From Reichenbachiella faecimaris (GTDB taxonomy: Bacteria > Bacteroidota > Bacteroidia > Cytophagales > Cyclobacteriaceae), in NCBI RefSeq assembly GCF_900176375.1, contig NZ_FWYF01000002.1:966161-1030160 (forward strand): DNA of 64,000 nt, read 5' to 3'. A program made the position numbers and the translations under genes. A model generated the notes under the pieces. The model was not told the origin of the DNA. It did not search any database and saw nothing but the letters and a program-made list of their open reading frames with translations. This document shows, in pieces, positions 54,851 to 63,168 of the stretch. Position 1 is the first letter of the stretch. Each line of letters opens with the position of its first letter.

Positions 54851-56104
54851 ATGCCATATTTATTTACATCAGAATCTGTATCTGAAGGACATCCAGACAA
54901 AGTAGCTGATCAAATTTCAGATGCTTTACTCGACCACTTTCTTGCATTTGATAACCAATCTAAGGTGGCTTGTGAGACTTTAGTTACGACAGGATTGACA
55001 GTTTTGAGTGGTGAGGTGAAAACAGAATCCTATATAGATGTGCAAACTGTCGCCAGAGATGTAATCAACAGAATTGGTTATACCAAAGGAGAATATCAGT
55101 TTGATGGCAATTCTTGTGGTGTGATATCAGCTATTCATGAGCAATCTCCAGATATCAATCAAGGGGTAGAAAGAGCCAGTGAAGAAGAGCAGGGTGCTGG
55201 AGACCAGGGAATGATGTTTGGCTATGCGACCAACGAGACAGAAAACTACATGCCATTGGCCTTACAGCTTTCACATATGCTTTTGATCGAGCTAGCTGCT
55301 TTGAGAAGAGAGAATGATGCGATCAAATATTTGAGGCCGGATGCTAAGTCTCAGGTGACTATCGAATACAACGACGATAACAAACCAGTGAGAATTGATG
55401 CCATTGTAGTATCAACACAGCATGACGATTTTGACGAGGAGCCAGCCATGTTGGCAAAAATAAAAGAAGACATTGTTAAGATATTGGTGCCGAGAGTGGT
55501 AGCCAAATTGAAACCTGAAAATCAGGCATTGTTCAATAATGATATAAAATATCACATCAACCCTACAGGAAAATTTGTAATTGGTGGTCCTCACGGCGAT
55601 ACAGGATTGACTGGCAGAAAGATTATTGTAGATACTTATGGAGGGAAAGGTGCACATGGTGGTGGTGCTTTCTCTGGAAAGGATCCGTCAAAAGTGGATA
55701 GATCTGCCGCTTATGCCACCAGACATATTGCGAAGAACTTGGTAGCGGCAGGAGTGGCAGATGAAATCTTAGTTCAAGTTTCTTACGCAATTGGCGTGGC
55801 CGAACCTATGGGTATTTTTGCGAATACTTATGGTACTGCTAAAGTGGACATGAATGATGGAGAAATTGCAAAAAAAATCACTGAAATCTTTGATATGCGA
55901 CCAGCAGCTTTGATCAAACGATTGAAGTTGATGAACCCTATTTATTCTGAAACTGCCGCTTATGGCCACATGGGGCGTGCCTCAGAAATCAAAAAAGTAA
56001 CCTTTTCTAGCCCAGCTGCGGCTGACGTTACACAGGAGGTGGAGACTTTTACCTGGGAGAAACTAGACTATGTGGATCAGGTAAAGCAGTCGTTCGGATT
56101 GTAA
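54851..56104 (+). CDS. metK: S-adenosylmethionine synthetase
   Basis: This 417-residue enzyme makes SAM from methionine and ATP. It has [40 protein letters not shown], the [20 protein letters not shown] metal/phosphate loop and [20 protein letters not shown]. The slightly long form with a central insertion is common in Bacteroidota. It stands alone with its own candidate promoter. Confidence 0.97.
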   Translation: MPYLFTSESVSEGHPDKVADQISDALLDHFLAFDNQSKVACETLVTTGLTVLSGEVKTESYIDVQTVARDVINRIGYTKGEYQFDGNSCGVISAIHEQSPDINQGVERASEEEQGAGDQGMMFGYATNETENYMPLALQLSHMLLIELAALRRENDAIKYLRPDAKSQVTIEYNDDNKPVRIDAIVVSTQHDDFDEEPAMLAKIKEDIVKILVPRVVAKLKPENQALFNNDIKYHINPTGKFVIGGPHGDTGLTGRKIIVDTYGGKGAHGGGAFSGKDPSKVDRSAAYATRHIAKNLVAAGVADEILVQVSYAIGVAEPMGIFANTYGTAKVDMNDGEIAKKITEIFDMRPAALIKRLKLMNPIYSETAAYGHMGRASEIKKVTFSSPAAADVTQEVETFTWEKLDYVDQVKQSFGL

Positions 56105-56118
56105 TCTTCCCGAACTTT

Positions 56119-56146
56119 TTGCTATAAATTGCGATTACTACATTTG
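56119..56146 (+). promoter_or_regulatory. Candidate promoter for dsbD
   Basis: TTG (56119-56121), 17 nt, TACATTTG (56139-56146). The -7 box is consensus and the spacer is two bases short. The implied start site lies near 56152, which favours translation from ATG 56164 rather than 56155. Confidence 0.4.
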
Positions 56147-56163
56147 ACTTATAAATGATAAGA

Positions 56164-58161
56164 ATGAAAAAGGTAATCGCAATTTTTTTTATACTCCTTA
56201 GTGTCCAGTCCTGGGCACAAATCCTAAAACCTGCCACCTGGTCGATCAAAGTTTCTAATCCAACTGTACAAGTGGGAGAGGAAGTAGACCTGATCTTCAA
56301 TGTAAAAATTGATGACAACTGGTATTTATACTCTACTGATTTCGATCCAGATTTGGGTCCCATGGTCACTGAGTTCGAATTTATTCCTCATGTCAGCTAT
56401 GCAGTAGTAGATTCATTAGCTCCCATAGGAGCAAAAAAGAAATACGATGAGCTATGGGAAGGCGAGTATACCTACTTTCGTCATACGGCAAAATTCGTTC
56501 AGCGTGTAAAAATCCTTGCCAAAAACCCAGATATCAAGGGCAGCTATGCCTATCAGGTTTGTACAGACGTAGACGGAAAATGCATCCCGTTTGATGATGA
56601 GTTTGACTTTGGACAACTTATTGGGTCAAATACTGAAAAGACTTCTACCACACCCAGCAAAGAGGAGAACAAAGTAGAACAGACGACGGAGTCAGTGGCC
56701 AAAGAAAAAGGATTGCTTGATCAGAGAGATGTTAGTGATCCATACAGTCTTTGGGCATTTATGATTGCTGCTTTTCTCGCGGGTATAGCAGCCATATTTA
56801 CGCCTTGCGTTTTCCCAATGATTCCTATGACTGTGAGTTTTTTCACTGGGAAGAAAAAGGGTCTAGGCGTCTTGTATGGATTGTCAATCATCATTATTTA
56901 CACACTTATTGGATCTATTTTGGCTCCCTTTATGGGGCCAGAGACGGCGAATGAGCTGGCAACTAACTGGATTCCTAATGTCATCTTTTTTGCAGTGTTT
57001 GTCATTTTTGCCCTATCGTTTTTGGGGCTTTTTGAAATTACACTTCCAAGCAAATTTGTAAACAATGTAGACAAGCAGGCAGACAAGGGAGGTTTTGTAG
57101 GCGTGTTTTTCATGGCTTTCACTTTGGTGTTGGTTTCATTTTCATGTACAGGCCCCTTGGTAGGCACCATATTAGTAGAATCTGCAGGAGGATTAATTCT
57201 TAAGCCTATCCTGGGCATGTTTGCTTTCTCAATGGCTTTCGCTTTGCCATTTACTGTTTTTGCCTTGTTTCCAAGTTTGATGAGTAATATGCCCAAGTCG
57301 GGTGGCTGGCTCAATAGCGTCAAAGTGGTGCTTGGCTTTTTGGAGTTGGCGTTTGCATTCAAATTCTTGAGTATTGCCGATCAGGCCTATCACTGGAATT
57401 TGTTGGATCGGGAAATTTACCTTGCCATTTGGATTGTGATTTTTGCTTTGATGGGTTTTTACCTCTTGGGTAAAATTGAACTGCCAAACGATAGTAAAAC
57501 TGAAAAAACCTCAGTGGGTGGACTGATTCTAGCTGTCATTACTTTTTCTTTTGTGGTGTATTTGATTCCGGGGATGTTTGGAGCGCCACTCAAGGCTCTT
57601 TCTGGGTATTTGCCTCCGCAGACCACCTTGGATTTTGATTTGACCTCAGTCAATAACTCCTCTGTAAGTACAGAAAGCACGATTTGTGAGGCACCCAAGT
57701 ATGCTGATTTTTTGCATTTGCCGCATGGCATTCAGGGCTACTTCGATTATGAGCAGGCATTGGCTTGTGCCAAAGAACAAAACAAGCCCTTGTTCATAGA
57801 TTTTACCGGACACGGCTGTGTAAACTGTAGAGAAATGGAGGCCAGAGTATGGTCAGACCCTCAAGTGCTTCAGCGACTCAAGGACGATTTTGTGGTAGTT
57901 GCCTTATATGTAGATGACAAAACAGAGTTGCCTGAATCACAATGGTTCAAATCCGAATACGATGGCAAAACAAAAAAATCTATCGGCAAACAAAACGCCG
58001 ATTTTCAAATTACCCAATTCAATAATAACGCTCAGCCCTACTATGTCATCCTAGATACCAATGGAAAGCTTATTCCTCCAATTAAGGCTTATGACCTAGA
58101 AATTGCTAATTTTGTGGCGTTTTTGGATATAGCCAAAGCGGAATTTGAAAAAAGACAGTAA
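56164..58161 (+). CDS. dsbD: Thiol:disulfide interchange protein DsbD
   Basis: This 665-residue protein moves electrons from cytoplasmic thioredoxin to periplasmic thiols. A signal peptide (MKKVIAIFFILLSVQSWAQ) precedes the periplasmic alpha domain, with its Cys pair in YQVCTDVDGKCIPFD. Eight helices (about 190-480) carry the redox cysteines in FTPCVFPMIPMTVSFF and SFSCTGPLVGT. The C-terminal thioredoxin domain has FTGHGCVNCREMEARVW (CxNC). An ATG three codons upstream (56155) is also open. The overall order and length match the family. Confidence 0.95.
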   Translation: MKKVIAIFFILLSVQSWAQILKPATWSIKVSNPTVQVGEEVDLIFNVKIDDNWYLYSTDFDPDLGPMVTEFEFIPHVSYAVVDSLAPIGAKKKYDELWEGEYTYFRHTAKFVQRVKILAKNPDIKGSYAYQVCTDVDGKCIPFDDEFDFGQLIGSNTEKTSTTPSKEENKVEQTTESVAKEKGLLDQRDVSDPYSLWAFMIAAFLAGIAAIFTPCVFPMIPMTVSFFTGKKKGLGVLYGLSIIIIYTLIGSILAPFMGPETANELATNWIPNVIFFAVFVIFALSFLGLFEITLPSKFVNNVDKQADKGGFVGVFFMAFTLVLVSFSCTGPLVGTILVESAGGLILKPILGMFAFSMAFALPFTVFALFPSLMSNMPKSGGWLNSVKVVLGFLELAFAFKFLSIADQAYHWNLLDREIYLAIWIVIFALMGFYLLGKIELPNDSKTEKTSVGGLILAVITFSFVVYLIPGMFGAPLKALSGYLPPQTTLDFDLTSVNNSSVSTESTICEAPKYADFLHLPHGIQGYFDYEQALACAKEQNKPLFIDFTGHGCVNCREMEARVWSDPQVLQRLKDDFVVVALYVDDKTELPESQWFKSEYDGKTKKSIGKQNADFQITQFNNNAQPYYVILDTNGKLIPPIKAYDLEIANFVAFLDIAKAEFEKRQ

Positions 58162-58168
58162 TACAAGT

Positions 58169-59473
58169 ATGCAGTTTTTGAAGAAGTGGAGTTGGAGTTT
58201 GGTGTTGTTTCTAGGGATCGTCCCAGCGACCATTTATTTTGCCTTTTTGTATCAGCCCATTCCTGAGGTGGAATTTGTAGAGGTACCTGTTGAAGATACG
58301 GTTCAGGCCTATATACCAAAAAAGTACTTTGGCATTAATGTAGACTCTCTTCAGATCGAAGAGGGTAGAATAAAACGCAATCAAAATCTAGCTGATATAC
58401 TTAAGCCATTTAATGTGCCTTATGAGAAAATTCACAAAGTGGCTAAGGATTCTAAAAACGTTTTCGACGTAAGAAAATTTGTTTCTGGCAAATCTTATTC
58501 TATGCTTTACAAAGGAGATAGTTTGAAGGAAGCCACTCATTTTATTTATAGACCCAATTCGATTGACTATGTGGTGATTGATTTTCAGGACTCTGTGCAG
58601 ATGTACCAAGCCAGTAAGCAAATCGAATTGAAAGAAACAGAAATGGTGGGTGAAATTAATACCTCATTGTATGTGGATATGTTGGAGGCAGGTGGAGATG
58701 CTGATTTGGTGAATAAGTTGGTGGATGTATTCGCCTGGCAAGTGGATTTTTTTGGTATTCAAAAAGGAGACAACTACAAGCTGATTTATGAAGAGCAATA
58801 TGTGGACGATGAACTAGTAGGTATTGGGGAGATTAAGGCGGCCTATTTTGAGCATCTAGGAGACTCTTATTATGGATTTCGCTACGAGCAAGACAGTGTG
58901 GGAGTGGACTATTTTGACCATCAGGGACAAAGTCTGCGTAGAGAATTTTTGAAAGCACCCTTGAGCTTTACAAGAATCAGTTCTCGTTATACTGGTCGTA
59001 GATATCACCCCGTGCAAAAAAGATACAAAGCCCATTTAGGTACAGACTATGCTGCTCCAGTGGGTACGCCTATCAGAGCTGTAGCAGATGGCAAAATCAT
59101 TGCTGCCAAATATCATAGATTCAATGGCAACTTTGTGAAGATCCAGCACAATGGAAATATCGCCACGCAATACCTGCACATGTCAAAAATTGCCAGTGGG
59201 ATCAGATATGGCAAAAAAGTGAAACGTGGTCAGACCATTGGATTTGTGGGTTCCACGGGATTGGCAAGTGGTCCTCACCTTTGCTATAGATTCTGGAAGA
59301 ATGGTGTGCAAGTAGATGCACTCAAGGTAGACTTACCACCATCAGCACCTATTTTGGCTGAGCATATGGCTACCTTTGATTCTGTAAGACTTGTATGGCA
59401 GCAACGTCTGGATCAAATGAATCTCCCTAAAGTAACTGCTGACAGTGTGATTTATGCGAGCATTAGTCATTGA
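58169..59473 (+). CDS. M23-family peptidase (LytM/NlpD type)
   Basis: This 434-residue envelope peptidase or regulator has one N-terminal helix (about 8-26), a middle domain with LysM- or OapA-like features (RIKRNQNLADILKPFNVPYE) and a C-terminal M23 domain. The zinc ligands in HLGTDYAAPVGTP are present, as is the His of YLHMSKIA. The usual HxH is replaced by His-Leu-Cys in GPHLCYRFW. Cys could substitute as a ligand, or the enzyme could be altered in activity. ATG 58169 is chosen over TTG 58145, which would overlap dsbD. Confidence 0.9.
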   Translation: MQFLKKWSWSLVLFLGIVPATIYFAFLYQPIPEVEFVEVPVEDTVQAYIPKKYFGINVDSLQIEEGRIKRNQNLADILKPFNVPYEKIHKVAKDSKNVFDVRKFVSGKSYSMLYKGDSLKEATHFIYRPNSIDYVVIDFQDSVQMYQASKQIELKETEMVGEINTSLYVDMLEAGGDADLVNKLVDVFAWQVDFFGIQKGDNYKLIYEEQYVDDELVGIGEIKAAYFEHLGDSYYGFRYEQDSVGVDYFDHQGQSLRREFLKAPLSFTRISSRYTGRRYHPVQKRYKAHLGTDYAAPVGTPIRAVADGKIIAAKYHRFNGNFVKIQHNGNIATQYLHMSKIASGIRYGKKVKRGQTIGFVGSTGLASGPHLCYRFWKNGVQVDALKVDLPPSAPILAEHMATFDSVRLVWQQRLDQMNLPKVTADSVIYASISH

Positions 59474-59494
59474 GACAGATTTGTTTTTCATATT

Positions 59495-59560
59495 TTGGTT
59501 ATTAAGTTATTAGACTCCCATTAACTTATATAATCAATTACCCAATAACTTATTAACCAA
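59495..59560. repeat. Long inverted repeat upstream of the nitroreductase gene
   Basis: TTGGTTATTAAGTTATT (59495-59511) and AATAACTTATTAACCAA (59544-59560) are inverted copies with one mismatch in 17, separated by 32 nt. The right arm ends on the A of the ATG. A related ATTAACTTAT lies between them. It could be a terminator for the M23 gene or a regulator-binding site. Confidence 0.5.
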
Positions 59561-60141
59561 TGAATTACGATAAAACTCAAATTTCGGATCTGATTAAGAA
59601 TCGTAGATCCGTCTTCCCTAAGAATTATTCAGGAGAAAGGGTTTCTGACGAAGTGATCGCAGAAATGCTTGAGAATGCTAATTGGGCGCCGACCCATAAG
59701 ATGACAGAGCCATGGAGATTCACCGTTTTTTGTGATGAAGGGATAGAGGCATTCGCCAATTTTCAGGCTGAGTTGTATCTGAAGACGGCAGGAAAAAAAC
59801 CTGACAAGGACAAAGTAAAAAAATTAAAATCCAAGCCCTTGATGTGTTCTCATATCATTTCCATTGGATTGAAAAGAAATAAATCAATTCCCAAAATGGA
59901 GGAGATAGCCGCTGTGGCTGCTGCTGTACAAAACATGCACCTGACCGCTACTGCGCATGGCGTAGGTCTATACTGGAGCACAGGCGGCGTGACTTATGAT
60001 AAAAATGCCAATTCTTTTTTCGATCTGGGGGAAAAGGATTTACTCATGGGCTTTCTCTACATCGGCATGCCTAAGTCAGGAAAATGGCCCAAGGGCAAGC
60101 GAAAGTCTATTGATAAAAAGGTGAAGTGGGTGGAGAAATAG
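59560..60141 (+). CDS. Nitroreductase-family flavoenzyme
   Basis: This 193-residue FMN enzyme reduces nitro compounds or quinones using NAD(P)H. It has the family start IKNRRSVFPKNYSGERVSDE, NANWAPTHKMTEPWRFTVF, the AAVAAAVQNMHLTATAHGVG helix and GFLYIGMP near the C-terminus. The length matches YdjA-type nitroreductases. The gene ends just before a hairpin, then convergent accessory genes begin, so it marks the edge of the core region. Confidence 0.9.
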   Translation: MNYDKTQISDLIKNRRSVFPKNYSGERVSDEVIAEMLENANWAPTHKMTEPWRFTVFCDEGIEAFANFQAELYLKTAGKKPDKDKVKKLKSKPLMCSHIISIGLKRNKSIPKMEEIAAVAAAVQNMHLTATAHGVGLYWSTGGVTYDKNANSFFDLGEKDLLMGFLYIGMPKSGKWPKGKRKSIDKKVKWVEK

Positions 60142-60150
60142 CTATTTCCA

Positions 60151-60174
60151 AATAATCACCTACCTGTGATTATT
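60151..60174. terminator. Hairpin between convergent genes
   Basis: AATAATCAC (60151-60159) and GTGATTATT (60166-60174) form a perfect 9-bp stem with a 6-nt loop, 9 bases after the nitroreductase stop and before the stop of the convergent gene at 60224. The stem is AT-rich and has no long U-tract. Confidence 0.5.
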
Positions 60175-60223
60175 CCATCGCTGGTTTTGTCACTCACAGT
60201 AAGTTAAGTAGAGGAAGTCTCCT

Positions 60224-60691
60224 TCAGAGAAGGGCAAAGAACAGCTTTCCGCTCTTGTTTAAGGTAGAAATAGCTGCTATTTTATTATCTATAATCAACA
60301 TTCTAGTAATTACAGAATTTCCACAAAAGAGTATATACACCTTTCCTTTGTCGGGAATTTCTAAATCTTCATCAAAACTCTTCAGTCTTTTACTTTCCTC
60401 AAGAGTCAAAATTTCAACACGATCATCCAGAGATTTGCATCCGTTTATTTCATCTTGGACTGATTGAGCTAAAAGACTAAATAAGGACTCTCGTTCTTGT
60501 TGTGCTTCAACCTCTTGGTTTATAGAGGAGGCAAAAATTCCTTTTTTACTAAATTCTTCTAAGGTGATGTCCTGGTTGGAGGTAATCTCATTCAGGAATG
60601 ACTGAATAAGCTCTTGATCATTTATATTTTGACACATGCAAGTAGTACCAAATAAATAAGTTAAAATGACAATAATTATAATATTTTTCAT
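60224..60691 (-). CDS. Small secreted protein, candidate orphan immunity protein
   Basis: I do not recognise a family. The 155-residue protein has a signal peptide (about 1-20, MKNIIIIVILTYLFGTTCMC, or a lipoprotein-type cleavage at Cys18 or Cys20). The remainder is acidic and helical, with one hydrophobic stretch, ending KLFFALL. It starts 10 bases after the stop of an orphan toxin-tail fragment (60702-60830), the same spacing seen for the toxin/membrane-protein pair at 63160-63169. A role as immunity protein for that lost toxin is inferred from position only. Confidence 0.6.
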   Translation of the reverse strand: MKNIIIIVILTYLFGTTCMCQNINDQELIQSFLNEITSNQDITLEEFSKKGIFASSINQEVEAQQERESLFSLLAQSVQDEINGCKSLDDRVEILTLEESKRLKSFDEDLEIPDKGKVYILFCGNSVITRMLIIDNKIAAISTLNKSGKLFFALL

Positions 60692-60701
60692 AGGTTTTTA
60701 T

Positions 60702-60830
60702 TTAAGGACATGATCCAGAGTTAGTTGGGGCTGTTCCTCCTAATTTGAAATTGTTTGGTTGTTGTAAGGTAGATAGGTCAGCGGCCAGCGTCTTTTCATT
60801 TTTGACTTTAGGACTAAAAGCTTTGCCCCA
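60702..60830 (-). pseudogene. Orphan toxin C-terminal tail fragment
   Basis: A 42-codon frame beginning WGKAFSPKVKNEKTLAADLS and ending GGTAPTNSGSCP, then TAA, reads cleanly but has no start. It resembles the last part of a polymorphic toxin, with a Cys near the end as in the other tails of this array. It overlaps the end of the upstream lipoprotein gene in another frame and lies 10 bases before a small secreted-protein gene. It is probably left over from recombination. Confidence 0.5.
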
Positions 60831-61239
60831 CACAATTAATCAGCGGCTTTTCATCTTGAGCTAAATAAAAATCTATCTTGATAGAATCACCTGGGTTGAC
60901 CTGAAGAAAGTTAGTTTCTATATTTGAAAAACCTATTGACTTAACGATTACTTGATAGTTAACTTCTGAAGGTTTTATTTTAATATAATAATCACCTTGC
61001 ATACCGCTTGCCACCTCGCTACAACCAAAAGTGATATTTTATACCATAGGATAAAGATTGCTATTTGTAGTGTCAACTGGTTGAACTTTTCCGCATATAT
61101 AAGCAATATCAGAATTGGTTGAACTTCGCAAGTTTGACAATACATATCCACCATTGTTATAAGTTGACTGAAAGTTGCCCGTTTTACCAAGACAGCCTAG
61201 TAACAATAGCAATGGAATAAGTTTAATATTTGCTTTCAC
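60814..61239 (-). pseudogene. Lipoprotein with carboxypeptidase-regulatory-like domain, interrupted by an in-frame stop
   Basis: One frame runs from GTG 61239 to TAG 60814 with a single TAA at 61041-61039 in the middle. The first part is a lipoprotein signal (MKANIKLIPLLLLLGCLGK) and CGKVQPVDTTNSNLYPMV. After the stop the same frame continues NITFGCSEVASGMQGDYYIK, then VIVKSIGFSNIETNFLQVNP. Together these make one beta-sandwich of the carboxypeptidase regulatory-like type. A single base change accounts for the break. Readthrough or a sequencing error are alternatives. It follows the lipoprotein gene at 61270. Confidence 0.65.
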
Positions 61240-61269
61240 GATTCTTAGTTAAGCTACCCGCATAATGGA

Positions 61270-61836
61270 TTATCTAAGAGAGATTGGTATTGTGCCTACC
61301 TGATTCCAGAGATCATCATTTTTAACTAAAATAATTACCTGCGCCCCTCCACATTCGATACCACAGTGAACTTCTTCATACAGGAGGGCTATATGCCCAC
61401 TCTTTGAGAATAAAGGCTTTGAAATCTCATAGAGCGGCATTTTGGGGAATAAATTTTTCTTGTTTCTTGTACCTTCGACTTTATTTTTTTCGACTAACAC
61501 GATTTTATCTGAAAGAAATGATTTATTAAATCGATCGGTTTTGGTTTCAGAAATTTGTTTCTCCATGTAGCTCAATTCAGATTGTGTGATGTTTAGATTA
61601 ATTTTTTGTGAGCCAAGATTATAGGTTGATAGTTTTTCATTAAACAAGTCGAGAGTAAAAAAACTTTCCAAAACCTGTTTGTTGTTCAAGAACAAGACTG
61701 GTCTTTCTACCAATTGAATTGAAGATTCTTTTTCTAAGTAGATTTGGTTTATAATCTTGTAAGCCGAATCCTCACTGTGAGATTTGCAAGAGGATATAGT
61801 AGTTAACAAGAATAGAAAAGTACATATAGCTTTCAT
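61270..61836 (-). CDS. Hypothetical lipoprotein, candidate immunity protein
   Basis: I do not recognise this 188-residue protein. It has a lipoprotein signal (MKAICTFLFLLTTISSCKS, Cys17), then an alpha/beta mature domain with LVERPVLFLNNKQVLESFF, LYEEVHCGIECGGAQVIILV and a C-terminal VGTIPISLR. It begins 38 bases after the stop of a frameshifted toxin tail (61875-62259), which suggests it once protected against that toxin from the outer-membrane or periplasmic face. This is inference from order only. Confidence 0.6.
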   Translation of the reverse strand: MKAICTFLFLLTTISSCKSHSEDSAYKIINQIYLEKESSIQLVERPVLFLNNKQVLESFFTLDLFNEKLSTYNLGSQKINLNITQSELSYMEKQISETKTDRFNKSFLSDKIVLVEKNKVEGTRNKKNLFPKMPLYEISKPLFSKSGHIALLYEEVHCGIECGGAQVIILVKNDDLWNQVGTIPISLR

Positions 61837-61874
61837 AAACAGATTTATTTTTAGTAGGTTTTTGAATCAATAAA

Positions 61875-62259
61875 TTAGCAACCAGGATCTTTTCCTTTTT
61901 GAGCTTTCGTCACATTGTTGAGATTTTTGCCCGTAAGTTCTATCGCATTCCTATTTAATATTCGACTTTGATCGGTTGCACTTAATGAGTTAAATGAGTT
62001 TGTTTCATGTAATCCACCCCATGCCATGTCAAATTTAATCTGAAGGCCTAGAGCTTTGGGGTGAAATCTATATGCGCTGTAGAGTCTTTAAGTAAGTATA
62101 AACTGTCCTCTGTAGAAGTCTTCTTTTGTCTATCATTTATTATTCTAGGTTTATATCCTAGTTCCCAATATAAAGTCTATAATCTGATAATTTTCCATCA
62201 ACTAATATGTTAAAGGTGCCATTCTTTTTCCCAATCGGCCGGTAAATAATGTTGTCTAA
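61875..62259 (-). pseudogene. Frameshifted remnant of a second toxin C-terminus
   Basis: This 385-base stretch has no single open frame but encodes one continuous protein when read across shifts. It opens DNIIYRP, the same junction as the intact toxin and the 62570 fragment. It continues GTFNILVDGKLSDYRLY, then after a shift near 62160-62175 ELGYKPRIINDRQKKTST and HIDFTPK, then after a shift near 62050-62062 ALGLQIKFDMAWGGLHETN, and ends NNVTKAQKGKDPGC and TAA (61877-61875). The C-terminus differs from the intact toxin, so this is a different toxin type that has decayed. A lipoprotein gene follows. Confidence 0.6.
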
Positions 62260-62325
62260 AGGCAATACTAGTTTTGCACATTAGACTAGCGTATATCAGA
62301 CCTATACTTATTTGGATTTAAGCGT

Positions 62326-62568
62326 TTAAAAGAAATTCACCACAAGGTAGGTCGCCAAAATAATGAAAGCTAGATATCCCCACGGGTAAACTAATTTGTT
62401 GTAAGATTTGATATCAATAAATGTGATGATCAAGAGAGCAAAAAAACTAGTGATAGCAGGAATCACAACTATATAACCATTTAAATAGTTGTAATACCTT
62501 ACAATTAATATTGCAAAAAAAGTAAGTGTAATTCCAAAGTAGAATATTATTTCAATCAATTTTTTCAT
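62326..62568 (-). CDS. Short two- to three-helix membrane protein, truncated copy of the 145-residue protein
   Basis: This 80-residue protein consists mostly of hydrophobic helices and matches the last ~78 residues of the protein at 62723-63160 at most positions, for example NYLNGYIVVIP against NYLNGYIVIIP and KLVYPWGYLAFIILATY against KLVYPWGYLAIIILATY. It lacks the first two helices of the longer copy. It starts one base after an orphan toxin tail stop (62570). It may still be expressed as a minimal immunity protein or be a decaying duplicate. Confidence 0.6.
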   Translation of the reverse strand: MKKLIEIIFYFGITLTFFAILIVRYYNYLNGYIVVIPAITSFFALLIITFIDIKSYNKLVYPWGYLAFIILATYLVVNFF

Positions 62569-62569
62569 A

Positions 62570-62659
62570 TTAATTACAGCCTAGCTCGCTAATTTGTTTC
62601 TTTCCTAAAAGTACGTCTCGGACTTTCTCTCCTTCGGGCCAGTAAATGATGTTGTCTGA
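62570..62659 (-). pseudogene. Orphan duplicate of the toxin's last 28 codons
   Basis: Read on the minus strand it encodes DNIIYWPEGEKVRDVLLG and KKQISELGCN, then TAA (62572-62570). The intact toxin ends DNVIYRPDWEKVRDVLLG and KKQISELGCN. The DNA is nearly identical over this span. No start codon precedes it in a plausible context; an ATG at 62716 would give a 48-residue peptide. It shows that the tail and the membrane-protein gene were duplicated together. Confidence 0.75.
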
Positions 62660-62722
62660 GGTAAGATGGATATTTGCAAATTGAACTACCAAATACCTTG
62701 ATCTTAATATAGACATGAGTGC

Positions 62723-63160
62723 TTAGAAGTAATTTACCACAATGTAGGTCGCCAAAATGATGATGGCTAAATAGCCCCATGGATAAACTAATTTTTTGTA
62801 AGATTTAATGTCAATAAATGTGACGACTAAGAGAGAAAAAAAACTAGCGATAGTAGGAATTATCACAATGTATCCATTCAAATAATTATTGTACTTTACA
62901 AAAAGTGTTGCTAAAAATGCAATAGAAATACCTACATAGAATATTAGCCTCGTCCATTGAAAATTATCCCGAGTGATATCGTTAATTATAATGTAGAGGT
63001 ATAACGATATAGGAAAGACTATCATGCTGATTAAATTAATGTACATGAAATTTTGACTAATAATACGATCTGATATTGTCATTGAAGCAATCAATGTGAT
63101 TAAAAAAACTAAACCAACCGTGATAAGTATGTAGCGTAATGCTCTCTTTATAATATTCAT
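62723..63160 (-). CDS. Four-helix membrane protein, candidate immunity protein
   Basis: This 145-residue inner-membrane protein has about four helices (about 10-28, 37-57, 71-88 and 98-143 in two parts) and no enzymatic motif. It starts 9 bases after the stop of the large toxin-like gene, and a shortened copy with a matching toxin tail follows downstream. This gene order is typical of polymorphic toxin/immunity pairs, in which a membrane immunity protein guards against a periplasmic or membrane-acting toxin. No sequence family is recognised, so the function is inferred from context. Confidence 0.7.
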   Translation of the reverse strand: MNIIKRALRYILITVGLVFLITLIASMTISDRIISQNFMYINLISMIVFPISLYLYIIINDITRDNFQWTRLIFYVGISIAFLATLFVKYNNYLNGYIVIIPTIASFFSLLVVTFIDIKSYKKLVYPWGYLAIIILATYIVVNYF

Positions 63161-63168
63161 AATTTTTC

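Noticed and set aside
62570-62716. 48-residue peptide from ATG 62716 through the duplicated toxin tail
   Set aside because: The first 20 codons look like spacer DNA and the rest is a truncated duplicate; treated as a fragment, not a gene.
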